From Streptomyces hokutonensis (GTDB lineage Bacteria; Actinomycetota; Actinomycetes; Streptomycetales; Streptomycetaceae), in contig NZ_BARG01000079.1 in assembly GCF_000376565.1 (NCBI RefSeq), positions 1 through 64,000 on the forward strand: a stretch of DNA of 64,000 nucleotides, read 5' to 3'. Below are positions 25,616 to 34,800 of this stretch, in pieces. The position numbers and the translations under genes were made by a program. A model generated the notes under the pieces. The model had not been told where the DNA came from. It saw only the letters and a program-made list of their open reading frames with translations, and did no database searches. Each line of letters opens with the position of its first letter. Position 1 is the first letter of the stretch.

Positions 25616-28597
25616 CTAGTTCGGTGCCGTGATCCGGAGCCTGATGGTGCGGGCTTCCGGGCGCAGTGCGAACGCGGGCCATACGTCCGGGCCGCAGGCC
25701 CGTGAACCGAGTCCGTGCTGCGCGGCGTCGACGGTCAGGTGGCTCGATGTCGAAACCGGCAGTTCGAACGGGTGTCCGGACCGGGCGATCTCCTGCGGGG
25801 TGTGACGGCTCAGCGTGAAGCCGGGACGTCGGCCCTGCGTGTCGGGGAGCGCCTCGACGCGCAGCACTTCGGTGTCGCCGGTCGTCAGTGCGAAGCGCCG
25901 GACCGCAGTACGGTGTCCCGTCTCCTGAGGCCGCGCATACTCGACCGAGAGGTCACGGATGCCGGCGGAGAACCGGCCGGCGCGGGCCGCGCGCAGACTG
26001 TCGGGGTACGACTCCAGCGGGCCCAGGCCGAACCACTCGGCGCCGTCGACGGGAGCCGTGCCGTCGGGCAGTTCGAAACGCACCCCGATCCGCGGCCACA
26101 CCGTCTTCCAGCCGTGCGAGGGCTGGATCTCCACCCGCAGTTCGACCTCGCCGTCGCTCTCGCGCGACCAGACCGACTCCACCAGCACCGACAGCGCCGA
26201 GTCGGCGGCCGAGACCTTGTCGACCGTGCGCAGCGCGTCCTCGGTCTGCTCAACGGACACCCGTCGCGAGGTCAGCCGGTCGAGACCGTCGCGGAGCCAC
26301 AGCTCGGCGTTGGACACCCCGGAGACGCTCGCGTCGCTCTCCTCGACCTCGCCCCACGCACCCTTGTCGTTGTCGGTCGGCGCGCGGAACAGCTCCAACC
26401 GGGGCCCCGATACGGCACGTTCACCAAGCCGCACGAGAGAACCGCCGACGAACTCGGCGATCCCGAGCGTGAGTGTCCCGTCGCCGGGCCGCCAGCCGCT
26501 GCGCGGCCTGACACCGGGCAACGGACGGCGAACAGAGCGGTCCAGCTGGGCAGTTGCCACCACATGGCCCTCGGACGCCCACGCCGTGTCCCGGGCCAGC
26601 TCCGCGTCGATCGTCAGCCAGGTCTCGGCGTCCGGCGACACCGCGACCGGCGGCAGCGACACCCACCCCGAGTCGCCCGCCCCGACGGCCGGGACCTCCA
26701 ACTCCCCTGAGTCCACCGGCACTCCGTCGTGCTCGACCCGCCAGCTGAACCGCAGGTCGGACGTGTCGGTCGCGTGCCGCAGATTCGTGATGGCGACCTT
26801 GTCGCCGTCGAACGCGAAGTCCACCGGCGCCACTACGGTCTTGAACTCGAACAGGCTGGGCGTCGGGCTGCCGTCGCTCAACACCATGCCGTCCATCACG
26901 AAGTTGCCGTCGTGGATGACCTCCCCGAAGTCACCGCCGTACGCGTAGTACGGAGTTCCGTCCGGGGCCGTGGCCAGGATGCCGTGGTCGCGCCACTCCC
27001 AGACGAAACCGCCGTGCAGACGCGGGTGTTCGCGCACCAGCGCCTCGTACTGGTCGAAGGCGCCAGGACCGTTGCCCATCGCGTGGGCGTACTCGCACAG
27101 CAGGAACGGCTTGGTGCGCTGCCGGGCGCCCTGCGAAGGCGTGCAGTTGAGCAGTGGGGCGCGCGAACCGTCGGTGCCGATCTGCTCGGTCTCCAGCACG
27201 GACGCGTACATACGGGAGTAGACGTCGGTGTATTCGCCCGTGTAGTCGCCCTCGTAGTGCACCGGGCGTTCGGCGTCGCGGGCATGGACCCACGCCGACA
27301 TCGCGGCGAGGTTGCTGCCGGTGCCCGCCTCGTTGCCGAGCGACCAGATCACGATGCTGGGATGGTTCTTGTCCCGCTCGACCGTGCGCTCGATACGGTC
27401 GAGGTACGCCTCGCGCCAGGCCGGGTCGTCACTGGGGTTGCCGGTCCAGCCGACCTTGTCGAAGCCGTGCGTCTCCAGGTCGCACTCCAGGATCACCCAG
27501 AACCCGAGCTCGTCGGCGAGGTCCAGCAGCCGGGGGTGCGGCGGGTAGTGGCTGGTGCGGATCGCGTTCACGTTGAACCGCTTCATGAGCGCCAGGTCCT
27601 CGCGGGCGTGCGCCTCGTCGAAGACCCGGCCGCGCTCCGGGTGGGTCTCGTGCCGGTTCACGCCGTGGAACACGACCCGGCGCCCGTTGACCAGGAACTG
27701 GTCCCCGCGGATCTCGACCGTACGGAAGCCGACCCGCAGGGAGACCGTCTCCGCGGCCGTCGACACCGTGGCGTCGTAGAGGCGCGGCCGCTCGGCGGAC
27801 CACGGCTCTACGACGGCGATGTCGACGGGCGTCACGTCAGCCGGCGTGGCCCAGACCCGCTCCACGCCCAGTTCGGGGATGCGCAGGGTGACCGGGAACG
27901 CCGTGGCGTCGGCGGTGATCTCCGCCTCGACCCGGCCGCGCCCGTCGTCGAAACCGGTCCGCAGCCAGACGTCCTCGATGCCCCCGGCCGGCCGGGCGAC
28001 CAGGGTGACATCGCGGAAGATGCCCGGCAGCCACCACTGGTCCTGGTCCTCGACATAACTGGCCGCCGACCACTGGTGCACCCGTACGGCGACCACGTTC
28101 TCGCCGGGCCGCACCGCGGACGTCACATCGAACTCATGGGCCAGCCGGCTGCCGCTCGCGCCGCCGATCTCCACCCCGTTGACCCACACCCTGAACAGCG
28201 ACTCGACACCGTCGAAGCGCAGCACGATCCGCTCGGCGTCCGACCAGTCGGCGGGCAGGTCGAAGGTACGGCGGTAGTCGCCGGTCGGGTTCTCGTCCGG
28301 GACGTACGGCGGATCGATCGGGAACGGGAACTGGATGTTGGTGTAGATCGGGCGGCCGTACGCGCCGTCGCCCTCCAGCACCCAGTGCGCAGGCACGGGG
28401 ATGGTGTCCCAGCCGCCGGCGTCGAAGGCCTCGGCCGCGAAGTCCTCCGCCGCCGACGCCGTGGGGGAGAGGCGGAAACTCCAGGACCCGTTCAGGGAGA
28501 GGGACTTCGCGTCGGAGTGCAGCCACGAGCGCGCCGGGAGCAGGGCACCGCGACCGGGTGCGAGGTCGGAAACATGGGGGGAGAACTCGGGGAGCAA
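25616..28597 (-). CDS. Beta-galactosidase, GH2
   Basis: A 993-aa LacZ-type enzyme without a signal peptide. The jelly-roll domain begins SLNGSWSFRLS. The barrel has FHGVNRHETHPERGRVFDE, acid/base Glu423 in IVIWSLGNEAGTGS and nucleophile Glu502 in PFLLCEYAHAMGNGPG. A C-terminal small-chain domain (WFGLGPLESYPDS) completes the long LacZ form. It splits beta-galactosides taken up by the upstream importer and is the last gene of that operon, 58 bp after the GH38 gene. The only usable early start is TTG 28597, with a weak ribosome site, so the exact start is uncertain by a few codons. Confidence 0.92.
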   Translation of the reverse strand: MLPEFSPHVSDLAPGRGALLPARSWLHSDAKSLSLNGSWSFRLSPTASAAEDFAAEAFDAGGWDTIPVPAHWVLEGDGAYGRPIYTNIQFPFPIDPPYVPDENPTGDYRRTFDLPADWSDAERIVLRFDGVESLFRVWVNGVEIGGASGSRLAHEFDVTSAVRPGENVVAVRVHQWSAASYVEDQDQWWLPGIFRDVTLVARPAGGIEDVWLRTGFDDGRGRVEAEITADATAFPVTLRIPELGVERVWATPADVTPVDIAVVEPWSAERPRLYDATVSTAAETVSLRVGFRTVEIRGDQFLVNGRRVVFHGVNRHETHPERGRVFDEAHAREDLALMKRFNVNAIRTSHYPPHPRLLDLADELGFWVILECDLETHGFDKVGWTGNPSDDPAWREAYLDRIERTVERDKNHPSIVIWSLGNEAGTGSNLAAMSAWVHARDAERPVHYEGDYTGEYTDVYSRMYASVLETEQIGTDGSRAPLLNCTPSQGARQRTKPFLLCEYAHAMGNGPGAFDQYEALVREHPRLHGGFVWEWRDHGILATAPDGTPYYAYGGDFGEVIHDGNFVMDGMVLSDGSPTPSLFEFKTVVAPVDFAFDGDKVAITNLRHATDTSDLRFSWRVEHDGVPVDSGELEVPAVGAGDSGWVSLPPVAVSPDAETWLTIDAELARDTAWASEGHVVATAQLDRSVRRPLPGVRPRSGWRPGDGTLTLGIAEFVGGSLVRLGERAVSGPRLELFRAPTDNDKGAWGEVEESDASVSGVSNAELWLRDGLDRLTSRRVSVEQTEDALRTVDKVSAADSALSVLVESVWSRESDGEVELRVEIQPSHGWKTVWPRIGVRFELPDGTAPVDGAEWFGLGPLESYPDSLRAARAGRFSAGIRDLSVEYARPQETGHRTAVRRFALTTGDTEVLRVEALPDTQGRRPGFTLSRHTPQEIARSGHPFELPVSTSSHLTVDAAQHGLGSRACGPDVWPAFALRPEARTIRLRITAPN

Positions 28598-28655
28598 GAG
28601 GTCACAACGCTTTCATGAGAGCAGAACGGGGCGTATTGCATTCGATCATGGCGGT

Positions 28656-31382
28656 CTACCGGAGTACGACGGTGTGGATCTCCCACGGACCGAGGTCGAG
28701 TTCGAGCTCGTCGGCGACCGGGGTGCGGGAGAGCGGCCGGCCCAGCAGATCGACGGTCGTGGCCTCGGTGAAGGCCCCCGTCACGCGGACCGTGGACGGG
28801 CTGTCGCTCATCGCGGTCAACCGCACCTCGGTGCCGGTGACTTGTGCGTCGTCGCCGCCGACACGGCGGACGGCCGACACGAGGACGTCCTCCCCGTCGA
28901 CCCTCAACCCGGCGGTGTCCGGAGGCAGGTGACGCCCGGCGGACCCGGTTCCACGAGTCACCAGGACGTCGTTGCGGAACTCCTCGGCGAGCGCCACCGC
29001 GTGCGCACCCCGCCAGCCGGACGCCGAAGGCACGACGGCGAACCGGTTCTCGATCCGCATCCCGAGGTCCTGCGCACCGGGTACCGGGATCTCGCTCGCC
29101 GCCGGTTCGTCGCGCAGGGGATGGATGTTGACACTGATCGAGCCGATCGCCCGCAGCAGCGTGATGGCGAGTTCGGAGCCGTCGCCGACGAGTTCGTACT
29201 CGCTGGAGTGGTCGAGCAGGACGGTGGCCGCGCCCGCCGAAACAAACGAACCGGCCGGGAAGGTCGGCAGCGGATACTCGCCCCAGCCGCCCTCGGCGGT
29301 CAACCCGCGCTCGGTGACGGCGAATTGGCCGGCGGACGCGGACGTGGTCACCGGCTCGGGCAGCGGCACATGGAAGCGCAGCCGGTGATCGGCGGACTGG
29401 TTCAGGAAGGACGTGGACACCCGAACGAACGGCTCGCCCACCCGCACTTCCACCAACGTCTCCACCGGGGTCGGCACGACCTGGTCGCCGCGCACATCGC
29501 GGTCGGCGGAGAGCGCGGCGGGCCACTCGTAGACCCGCGTGACACTCAACCGTGAGCGCAGCGGGCCGGTTTCGAGCACCTCGACGGTGATCTCCGTGGG
29601 CTCCGAGACGAGGACGTCCTGCGCCGGGGGAGCGTAGTTGTAGCTGTCGCCCCGGTCACCGCCGTCGACCAGGCGCCCCACGCCGTACAGCACGGTGCCG
29701 TCCGGCCCGGTGATGTCCAGGGTGCCGTCGGCGGCGACGGTGACCTCGACCAGGCCGTTGGAGAGGGTGCGGTCCGTCGCCGTGGCGGGGACGTGCGCGG
29801 TCGCAGCGGTGGTTTCGCTCGGTTCGACCCGGAAGCTCGCCAGCCCCGAGGCCGGAACGTCCACGGGCACGAGCGCGGTGGCCCGGGCCTCCTCCAGCGT
29901 CAGCACCCGCCACTCGCCCGGATGTGCCGCGGCCGCCTCGGCGACCTCACGGCGCAGGATCAACAGGTCGAAGGGACCGCTCGTCGGTACCTCGGCGAGG
30001 TGGAACACCAGCTCACCGGCGGTGAGTTCGTAGTGGTCGATCAGCCGGCCGAACAGTTCGCGGCGGTGGATTCGGCGCAGCACGCGTTCCAGCTGCGAGG
30101 CGTCCATGCGCTCGTCGGCGAGGACGGTCGGCGCCTGGGAGATCAGCTGCACGGGGGCCGTCGAGCCGTCGGCGGCGGTCGCGAGGAGCGCGGTGCCCTC
30201 GGGAGGGGCCACGACGTCCACCTCGACCAGCGCCGTACGGTCGAACGGCAGCGGGTTGGCGACCAGATGGCCGTCGCTCGGCACCTGGGCGGCGGGCTCG
30301 GCGAGCGCCGCGTCCCGTACGGCACGGGCCGTCTGGGCGGCTTCCGCGAGGCGGGCGGCGACCTGGTCGCAGGTCTCGTCGGTGCCGGAACCGACGACCG
30401 AGTCGTGCGCGGTCGACTCGATGATCTTGTGCCAGGCGAGGCGGAGGAAGGGGGAGTCGTCGCGCCGGGACCACAGCGCGTTCATGCGCTCGGCGTGGTC
30501 GATCGTGCGCTCGGCGAGCGCCATGCGCTGCTTGAGCCCGAGCCGTACCGACAGCACACCCGGGAGGATGTTGCCGCGCACATGGCTGCGCAGCTCGCCC
30601 GTGACGGCGGCGGACACCTCGTCGCGGACGTGCTTGCGGACGTACTCGTCGAGGGTGGCGACGGTGATGGGGCGCCCCTCGCCGGAGGCCCGCCGCAGCC
30701 AGGAGGCGAGTTGGGGGTCGGGCGCGTTGTGGTCGGTGCCGGCCATCGCCAACACCGGGTCGGTGCCCCACCGTTCGGCCGTCATCTCCGCGTAGTCGTT
30801 GAGAGCGCGGCCGATCTGCTCGGGGATGAGCAGTACGTCGAGGCCGTTGTCGTAGCCGTCGAAGAGGAACTCGGTGCGCACCTGGGAGCCGTCCGGCGCC
30901 CGCCAGTTGAAGGCGTGACCGTCGACGGAGCCGGGCACCCCGCGCCACAGCGCCGCGTGCTCGATGCCTGCCCGCGCCAGGATCTGCGGCATCTGTGCGA
31001 TGTGGCCGAACATGTCGGGCAGATAGCCGACCGGCATCGCGCCGCCCAGTTCCTCGGCCGCCGTCCACCCCATCTGGAGGTTGCGGACGATGGTCTCGCC
31101 GGAGCAGAGGAACTCGTCGAGCAGGATCAGCCACGGCCCGATGGCGAGCCGACCCTCGCGGACCAGGGCGACGACACGGTCGCGGTTCTCCGGCCGCATC
31201 TCCAAGTAGTCCTCGATCGCGGCCAGTTGGCCGTCGACGGTGAACCGGAAGTCCGGGTCCGTCTCCGCCGTCTCCAGCACGGTGTCGAGGGCGGCGACCA
31301 GCCGGTGCCGGAACACCTGGAAGGGCTCGTACCACTCCCGGTCCCAGTGGAAATGGGGCACGAAGACAGCGGAGTCGCTCAT
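28656..31382 (-). CDS. Alpha-mannosidase, GH38
   Basis: A 908-aa intracellular glycosidase. The N-terminus carries the zinc ligands in VPHFHWDREWYEP (His10/His12, Asp14), and the catalytic nucleophile is Asp123 in GYLPDMFGHIAQMPQIL. A third ligand histidine is plausible in ESTAHDSVVGSGTDETCDQV, in its usual place. The ATG at 31382 follows AGAAGG; upstream codons are not protein-like. It removes terminal alpha-mannose, for example from N-glycan fragments or mannosyl-glycerate-type sugars. It sits 29 bp after the second permease gene, so uptake and hydrolysis are co-regulated. Confidence 0.92.
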   Translation of the reverse strand: MSDSAVFVPHFHWDREWYEPFQVFRHRLVAALDTVLETAETDPDFRFTVDGQLAAIEDYLEMRPENRDRVVALVREGRLAIGPWLILLDEFLCSGETIVRNLQMGWTAAEELGGAMPVGYLPDMFGHIAQMPQILARAGIEHAALWRGVPGSVDGHAFNWRAPDGSQVRTEFLFDGYDNGLDVLLIPEQIGRALNDYAEMTAERWGTDPVLAMAGTDHNAPDPQLASWLRRASGEGRPITVATLDEYVRKHVRDEVSAAVTGELRSHVRGNILPGVLSVRLGLKQRMALAERTIDHAERMNALWSRRDDSPFLRLAWHKIIESTAHDSVVGSGTDETCDQVAARLAEAAQTARAVRDAALAEPAAQVPSDGHLVANPLPFDRTALVEVDVVAPPEGTALLATAADGSTAPVQLISQAPTVLADERMDASQLERVLRRIHRRELFGRLIDHYELTAGELVFHLAEVPTSGPFDLLILRREVAEAAAAHPGEWRVLTLEEARATALVPVDVPASGLASFRVEPSETTAATAHVPATATDRTLSNGLVEVTVAADGTLDITGPDGTVLYGVGRLVDGGDRGDSYNYAPPAQDVLVSEPTEITVEVLETGPLRSRLSVTRVYEWPAALSADRDVRGDQVVPTPVETLVEVRVGEPFVRVSTSFLNQSADHRLRFHVPLPEPVTTSASAGQFAVTERGLTAEGGWGEYPLPTFPAGSFVSAGAATVLLDHSSEYELVGDGSELAITLLRAIGSISVNIHPLRDEPAASEIPVPGAQDLGMRIENRFAVVPSASGWRGAHAVALAEEFRNDVLVTRGTGSAGRHLPPDTAGLRVDGEDVLVSAVRRVGGDDAQVTGTEVRLTAMSDSPSTVRVTGAFTEATTVDLLGRPLSRTPVADELELDLGPWEIHTVVLR

Positions 31383-31411
31383 GACGGGTGGCACCTTCTG
31401 TGCGGGGGCGG

Positions 31412-32269
31412 TCACTTGAGGGAACCGGCGGCGAGTCCGGTGCGCCAGAACCGCTGGAGCAGGATGAACAGGATGATCACCGGCACGATCGACACCAGCG
31501 AGCCGGTGATGACGGACTCCTGGAGGAGCGGGGCCCGGGCGGTCTGGCCGTTCCACTCGTAGAGGCCGAGCGTGATCGGGAAGAGGGACTCCTTCTGCAG
31601 CATGACCATCGGCAGGAAGAAGTTGTTCCAGATGGCGACGAACTGGAACAGGAAGATCGTCACCAGCGACGGGGTCATCAGCTTGAACGCCACCGAGAAG
31701 AACGTGCGGAACTCACCGGCGCCGTCGAGGCGCGCCGACTCCAACAGCTCCTGCGGGACAGCCGCGTTGGCGAAGATCCGGGCGAGATAGACGCCGAACG
31801 GGCTGACGATGCTCGGCAGGAACACCGCGAAGTACGTGTTGACGATCCCGGTCGCCGAGAACAGCAGGAACAGCGGGAGCGCCAGCGCGGTGGTGGGGAC
31901 GAGGACGCCGCCGAGGATGACGGAGAACAGGAACTCGCGGCCACGGAACTGGAACTTGGCGAGCGCGTAGCCGCACAGCGCGGAGATCAGCGTGCCCACG
32001 ACCGCACCGAACACCGCGTAGATCACGGTGTTGACGATCCATTTGCCGAAGATGCCGTCGCTGCGGGTGAACAGGACACGCAGGTTCTCGAAGAGGTTGA
32101 AGTGCGAGAACGTCAGGCCGTTGGTGGCGGCGAGGTCGCCCTGCGGCTTGGTGGCCGCGACGATCAGGAAGTAGATCGGCAGCAGGAAGTAGATCGCCAG
32201 GAGGAGCATCAGGGCCATGGCGGCCGTACGGCTGACCTGGCTCTCACGGTTCACGGTTTGCTTGCTCAC
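31412..32269 (-). CDS. ABC sugar transporter permease (MalG type)
   Basis: A 285-aa membrane protein, about six transmembrane segments (AAMALMLLLAIYFLLPIYFL first). The EAA loop is LLESARLDGAGEFRTFFSVA. It starts at GTG 32269, overlapping the previous stop (GTGA), and is 29 bp ahead of the GH38 gene. It pairs with the next-listed permease. Confidence 0.93.
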   Translation of the reverse strand: MSKQTVNRESQVSRTAAMALMLLLAIYFLLPIYFLIVAATKPQGDLAATNGLTFSHFNLFENLRVLFTRSDGIFGKWIVNTVIYAVFGAVVGTLISALCGYALAKFQFRGREFLFSVILGGVLVPTTALALPLFLLFSATGIVNTYFAVFLPSIVSPFGVYLARIFANAAVPQELLESARLDGAGEFRTFFSVAFKLMTPSLVTIFLFQFVAIWNNFFLPMVMLQKESLFPITLGLYEWNGQTARAPLLQESVITGSLVSIVPVIILFILLQRFWRTGLAAGSLK

Positions 32270-33213
32270 AGGCCGGCCCTCTTCGAGGTCAGTCGCATGA
32301 ACCCGAAGCTCAGGACGAAGGTGATGACGGCGATCACGACCGAAATGGCCGCGGCCTGCTGGTAGTTGTTCCCGGAGGCCACCGCGTACGCCAGCATGTT
32401 CGGCGTGAACGTGCTGGAGATGTTCGAGGAGATCTGCCGCAGCACGGCCGGCTCGGCGTAGAGCTGGAGCGTGCCGATGATCGAGAACACCGTCGTGAGG
32501 ATGATCGACGGGGCGATGATCGGGACCTTGATCTGCCAGGCGATGGTCCAGTTGCTCGCGCCGTCCAGCTTGGCGGCCTCGTACAGCTCCTGCGGGATCG
32601 ACTGCAGCGCCGAGAACATGATCAGCATGTTGTAGCCGGTCCACAGCCACGTCGAGATGTTCGCCGCCGACCACAGCACCGCGCCCGGCCCGAGGAAGTC
32701 GGGGTGGAGCCCGATGCCGTTCAACAGGTCGACTACGGGGCTCAGTTGGGGCGAGTAGAGGTACGACCACATGATCGCGGCGATGACACCGGGCACCGCG
32801 TACGGCATGAACGCGGTGATGCGGAACACCGACTTGAGCCGCAGCAGGGGAGTGTCGAGCAGCAGCGCGATCACCAGGGCGACGAACAGCATCACCGGCA
32901 CCTGCACGATACCGAAGAGCCCGATGCGGCCGACGCTGGACCAGAACTCGTCGTTCTGGAAGACCTTCGTGTACTGCTCGAAACCCCCGAACGTCGTGTA
33001 CGAGGTGCCGTACTGCCCGCCCGTGCGGCGGACGACGCGGACGCTCTGCCAGAGCGCGTAGCCGACCGGCACCAGGTAGAAGAGCACGAACGGGAGGAAG
33101 AAGGGGATCACGAACGCGAAGATGGTGCCCGCCCGGGGGCCGCCGCCGTTGAGACGGCGGCGGCCCCCGGGTGACGCCACCCGACGCGTCGCGCGGGTCG
33201 CGATGTCGGTCAT
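32266..33213 (-). CDS. ABC sugar transporter permease (MalF type)
   Basis: A 315-aa inner-membrane channel subunit with a typical first segment (FVIPFFLPFVLFYLVPVGYA) and EAA loop (LYEAAKLDGASNWTIAWQIK). It begins 7 bp after the binding-protein gene and overlaps the second permease gene. The operon contains no ATPase, again suggesting a shared MsiK-like subunit encoded elsewhere. Confidence 0.93.
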   Translation of the reverse strand: MTDIATRATRRVASPGGRRRLNGGGPRAGTIFAFVIPFFLPFVLFYLVPVGYALWQSVRVVRRTGGQYGTSYTTFGGFEQYTKVFQNDEFWSSVGRIGLFGIVQVPVMLFVALVIALLLDTPLLRLKSVFRITAFMPYAVPGVIAAIMWSYLYSPQLSPVVDLLNGIGLHPDFLGPGAVLWSAANISTWLWTGYNMLIMFSALQSIPQELYEAAKLDGASNWTIAWQIKVPIIAPSIILTTVFSIIGTLQLYAEPAVLRQISSNISSTFTPNMLAYAVASGNNYQQAAAISVVIAVITFVLSFGFMRLTSKRAGL

Positions 33214-33220
33214 CGTGCGG

Positions 33221-34555
33221 TCACTTGCCCGCCGCTGCCGGGATCGCCTGATCCTTCATCGACTTGAGCGCGGTTGCCTGTGCCTTCGCCAGGGCGTCGG
33301 AGAGCGTGCCGCTCCCGGCCGCCGCCTTGGCCATCGCGTCCTGCAGCGCCAGGTTCACCGTCTTCTGGGTCGGGCCCCAGGCGAAGCTGGTGTTGATCTT
33401 CTTGGACGAGGCGGCGAAGACGTCGAAGATCTTCTCGTTGTTGTAGTACGGAACTCCCTTGGACAGCGCGGGGAGTTGGAGCCCGGCGTTGGCCGCCGGA
33501 TACAGGCCGCCGAGCTGGTTCTCCAGCGCGAGGGCCTCCGTGTCGGTGTTGAGCCAGGTGTTGAACTTCACCGACTCGTAGAGGTGCTTGCTGCCCTTCA
33601 TGAACGCGACGGTCGAGCCGCCCCAGTCACCGGAGGCGCCGTCCGAACCCCACGTCGGCATCGGGACGATCGTCCACTTGCCGGCCTGCTTGGGGAGGTT
33701 GTCGCGGAACATGCTGTAGCCCCAGGCGGCGCCGACGTAGCTGGCGATCTGGTCCTTCTGGTACGCCGCGTACATCTGCGTCGAACCGTTGGCGAGGTCG
33801 GTGCGCACGAGCTTGCCGGCGATCAGCTTCTGCCAGTAGTCGGCCACCTGCCTGCTCTGGTCCGAGGCGACCGTGACCTGCCACTTGTTGCCGGAGTAGC
33901 TGTACATCTGGGCGTTGTTCTGCCAGAGCAGCCCGTTGAACCACTCGGCGTTGTTCGGGTCGAAGAAGGTGATGTCGAGCTTCGGGTCCGCCTTGTGCAG
34001 CTTCGCCGCGGCGGCCGCGTACTCGTCCCAGGTGGTGGGGATCGCGATGTTGTACTTCTTGAAGATGTCGCTGCGGACGTAGAGGGCCATCGGGCCGGTG
34101 TCCTGCGGCAGGGCGAACACGCCGGTGTTGCCGAAGCTGGTCTGCGACCAGGTCCACGGCACGAACTTCGACTTGGCCGCCGTGGCCGCGGAGCAGGCCG
34201 ACGCGTCCACGAAGGCGCTCTGCGTGCGGAGGTTGGGGAGTTCGTCGTAGCCGACCTGGGAGAGGTCGGGGGCCTTGCCCGCCTTGAGGGCGTTGCTGAG
34301 GATGCCGTACTGGTCGTTGGAGATGTTCTTCGTCTCGACCTGGATGTTCGGGTTCTTCTTGTTCCACAGGGCGACGACCTTGTCCATGCCCGGAACAGTG
34401 TTCCAGTACTGGAGGGTCACCTTGCCCTTCGCGGGGGCGCAGGAGGTCGCGGATGTCTTGGCCGACGGTGAGGATGACGAGCATCCGGCGAGTACGGCGA
34501 CACTGGCGGCCACGGCGACGACGGCGAGGCGGAAGCGAGTGACTTTGCTGCTCAT
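33221..34555 (-). CDS. ABC transporter sugar-binding lipoprotein
   Basis: A 444-aa solute-binding protein. The ATG at 34555 precedes a lipoprotein signal (RLAVVAVAASVAVLAGC). The mature protein starts with KGKVTLQYWNTVPGMDKVV, typical of family-1 oligosaccharide binders. It is first in the importer operon that continues with two permeases, GH38 mannosidase and GH2 beta-galactosidase; the ligand is therefore likely a mannose/galactose-containing glycan fragment. Two LacI-type palindromes lie 114-137 bp upstream of the start. Confidence 0.92.
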   Translation of the reverse strand: MSSKVTRFRLAVVAVAASVAVLAGCSSSSPSAKTSATSCAPAKGKVTLQYWNTVPGMDKVVALWNKKNPNIQVETKNISNDQYGILSNALKAGKAPDLSQVGYDELPNLRTQSAFVDASACSAATAAKSKFVPWTWSQTSFGNTGVFALPQDTGPMALYVRSDIFKKYNIAIPTTWDEYAAAAAKLHKADPKLDITFFDPNNAEWFNGLLWQNNAQMYSYSGNKWQVTVASDQSRQVADYWQKLIAGKLVRTDLANGSTQMYAAYQKDQIASYVGAAWGYSMFRDNLPKQAGKWTIVPMPTWGSDGASGDWGGSTVAFMKGSKHLYESVKFNTWLNTDTEALALENQLGGLYPAANAGLQLPALSKGVPYYNNEKIFDVFAASSKKINTSFAWGPTQKTVNLALQDAMAKAAAGSGTLSDALAKAQATALKSMKDQAIPAAAGK

Positions 34556-34668
34556 AGTTTCCGTTCCAGACAACGACTAGCAGCGGTGCTAGGCGGCTCG
34601 ATGCTGATCCCTCGGGCGGGATGCCTGCTGGAGTGGGTGCACCATTTGGGGCGGTCTGCGGTCTCCCC

Positions 34669-34692
34669 GTGAGCGCTCCCGTGAGCGCTCAC
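34669..34692. promoter_or_regulatory. Tandem LacI-type operators ahead of the glycan importer operon
   Basis: GTGAGCGCTCAC (34681-34692) is a perfect 12-bp palindrome, extending to an 18-bp perfect palindrome with flanking CCC/GGG (34678-34695). A second copy with one mismatch, GTGAGCGCTCCC, abuts it at 34669-34680. This is the classical LacI-family operator shape with a central CG. The LacI gene ending at 34801 is the obvious binder. The 34556-34800 gap holds no gene. Confidence 0.85.
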
Positions 34693-34800
34693 GGGACTGC
34701 TTGTGGAGTGGCCTGTTCAAGTGTGTTGCGAATGTTCGGAAGTTTGCGCTCCGGCGCGAGGGGTGTCAAGACATTCGGACCGGATGCGCACCCGCGCGGC

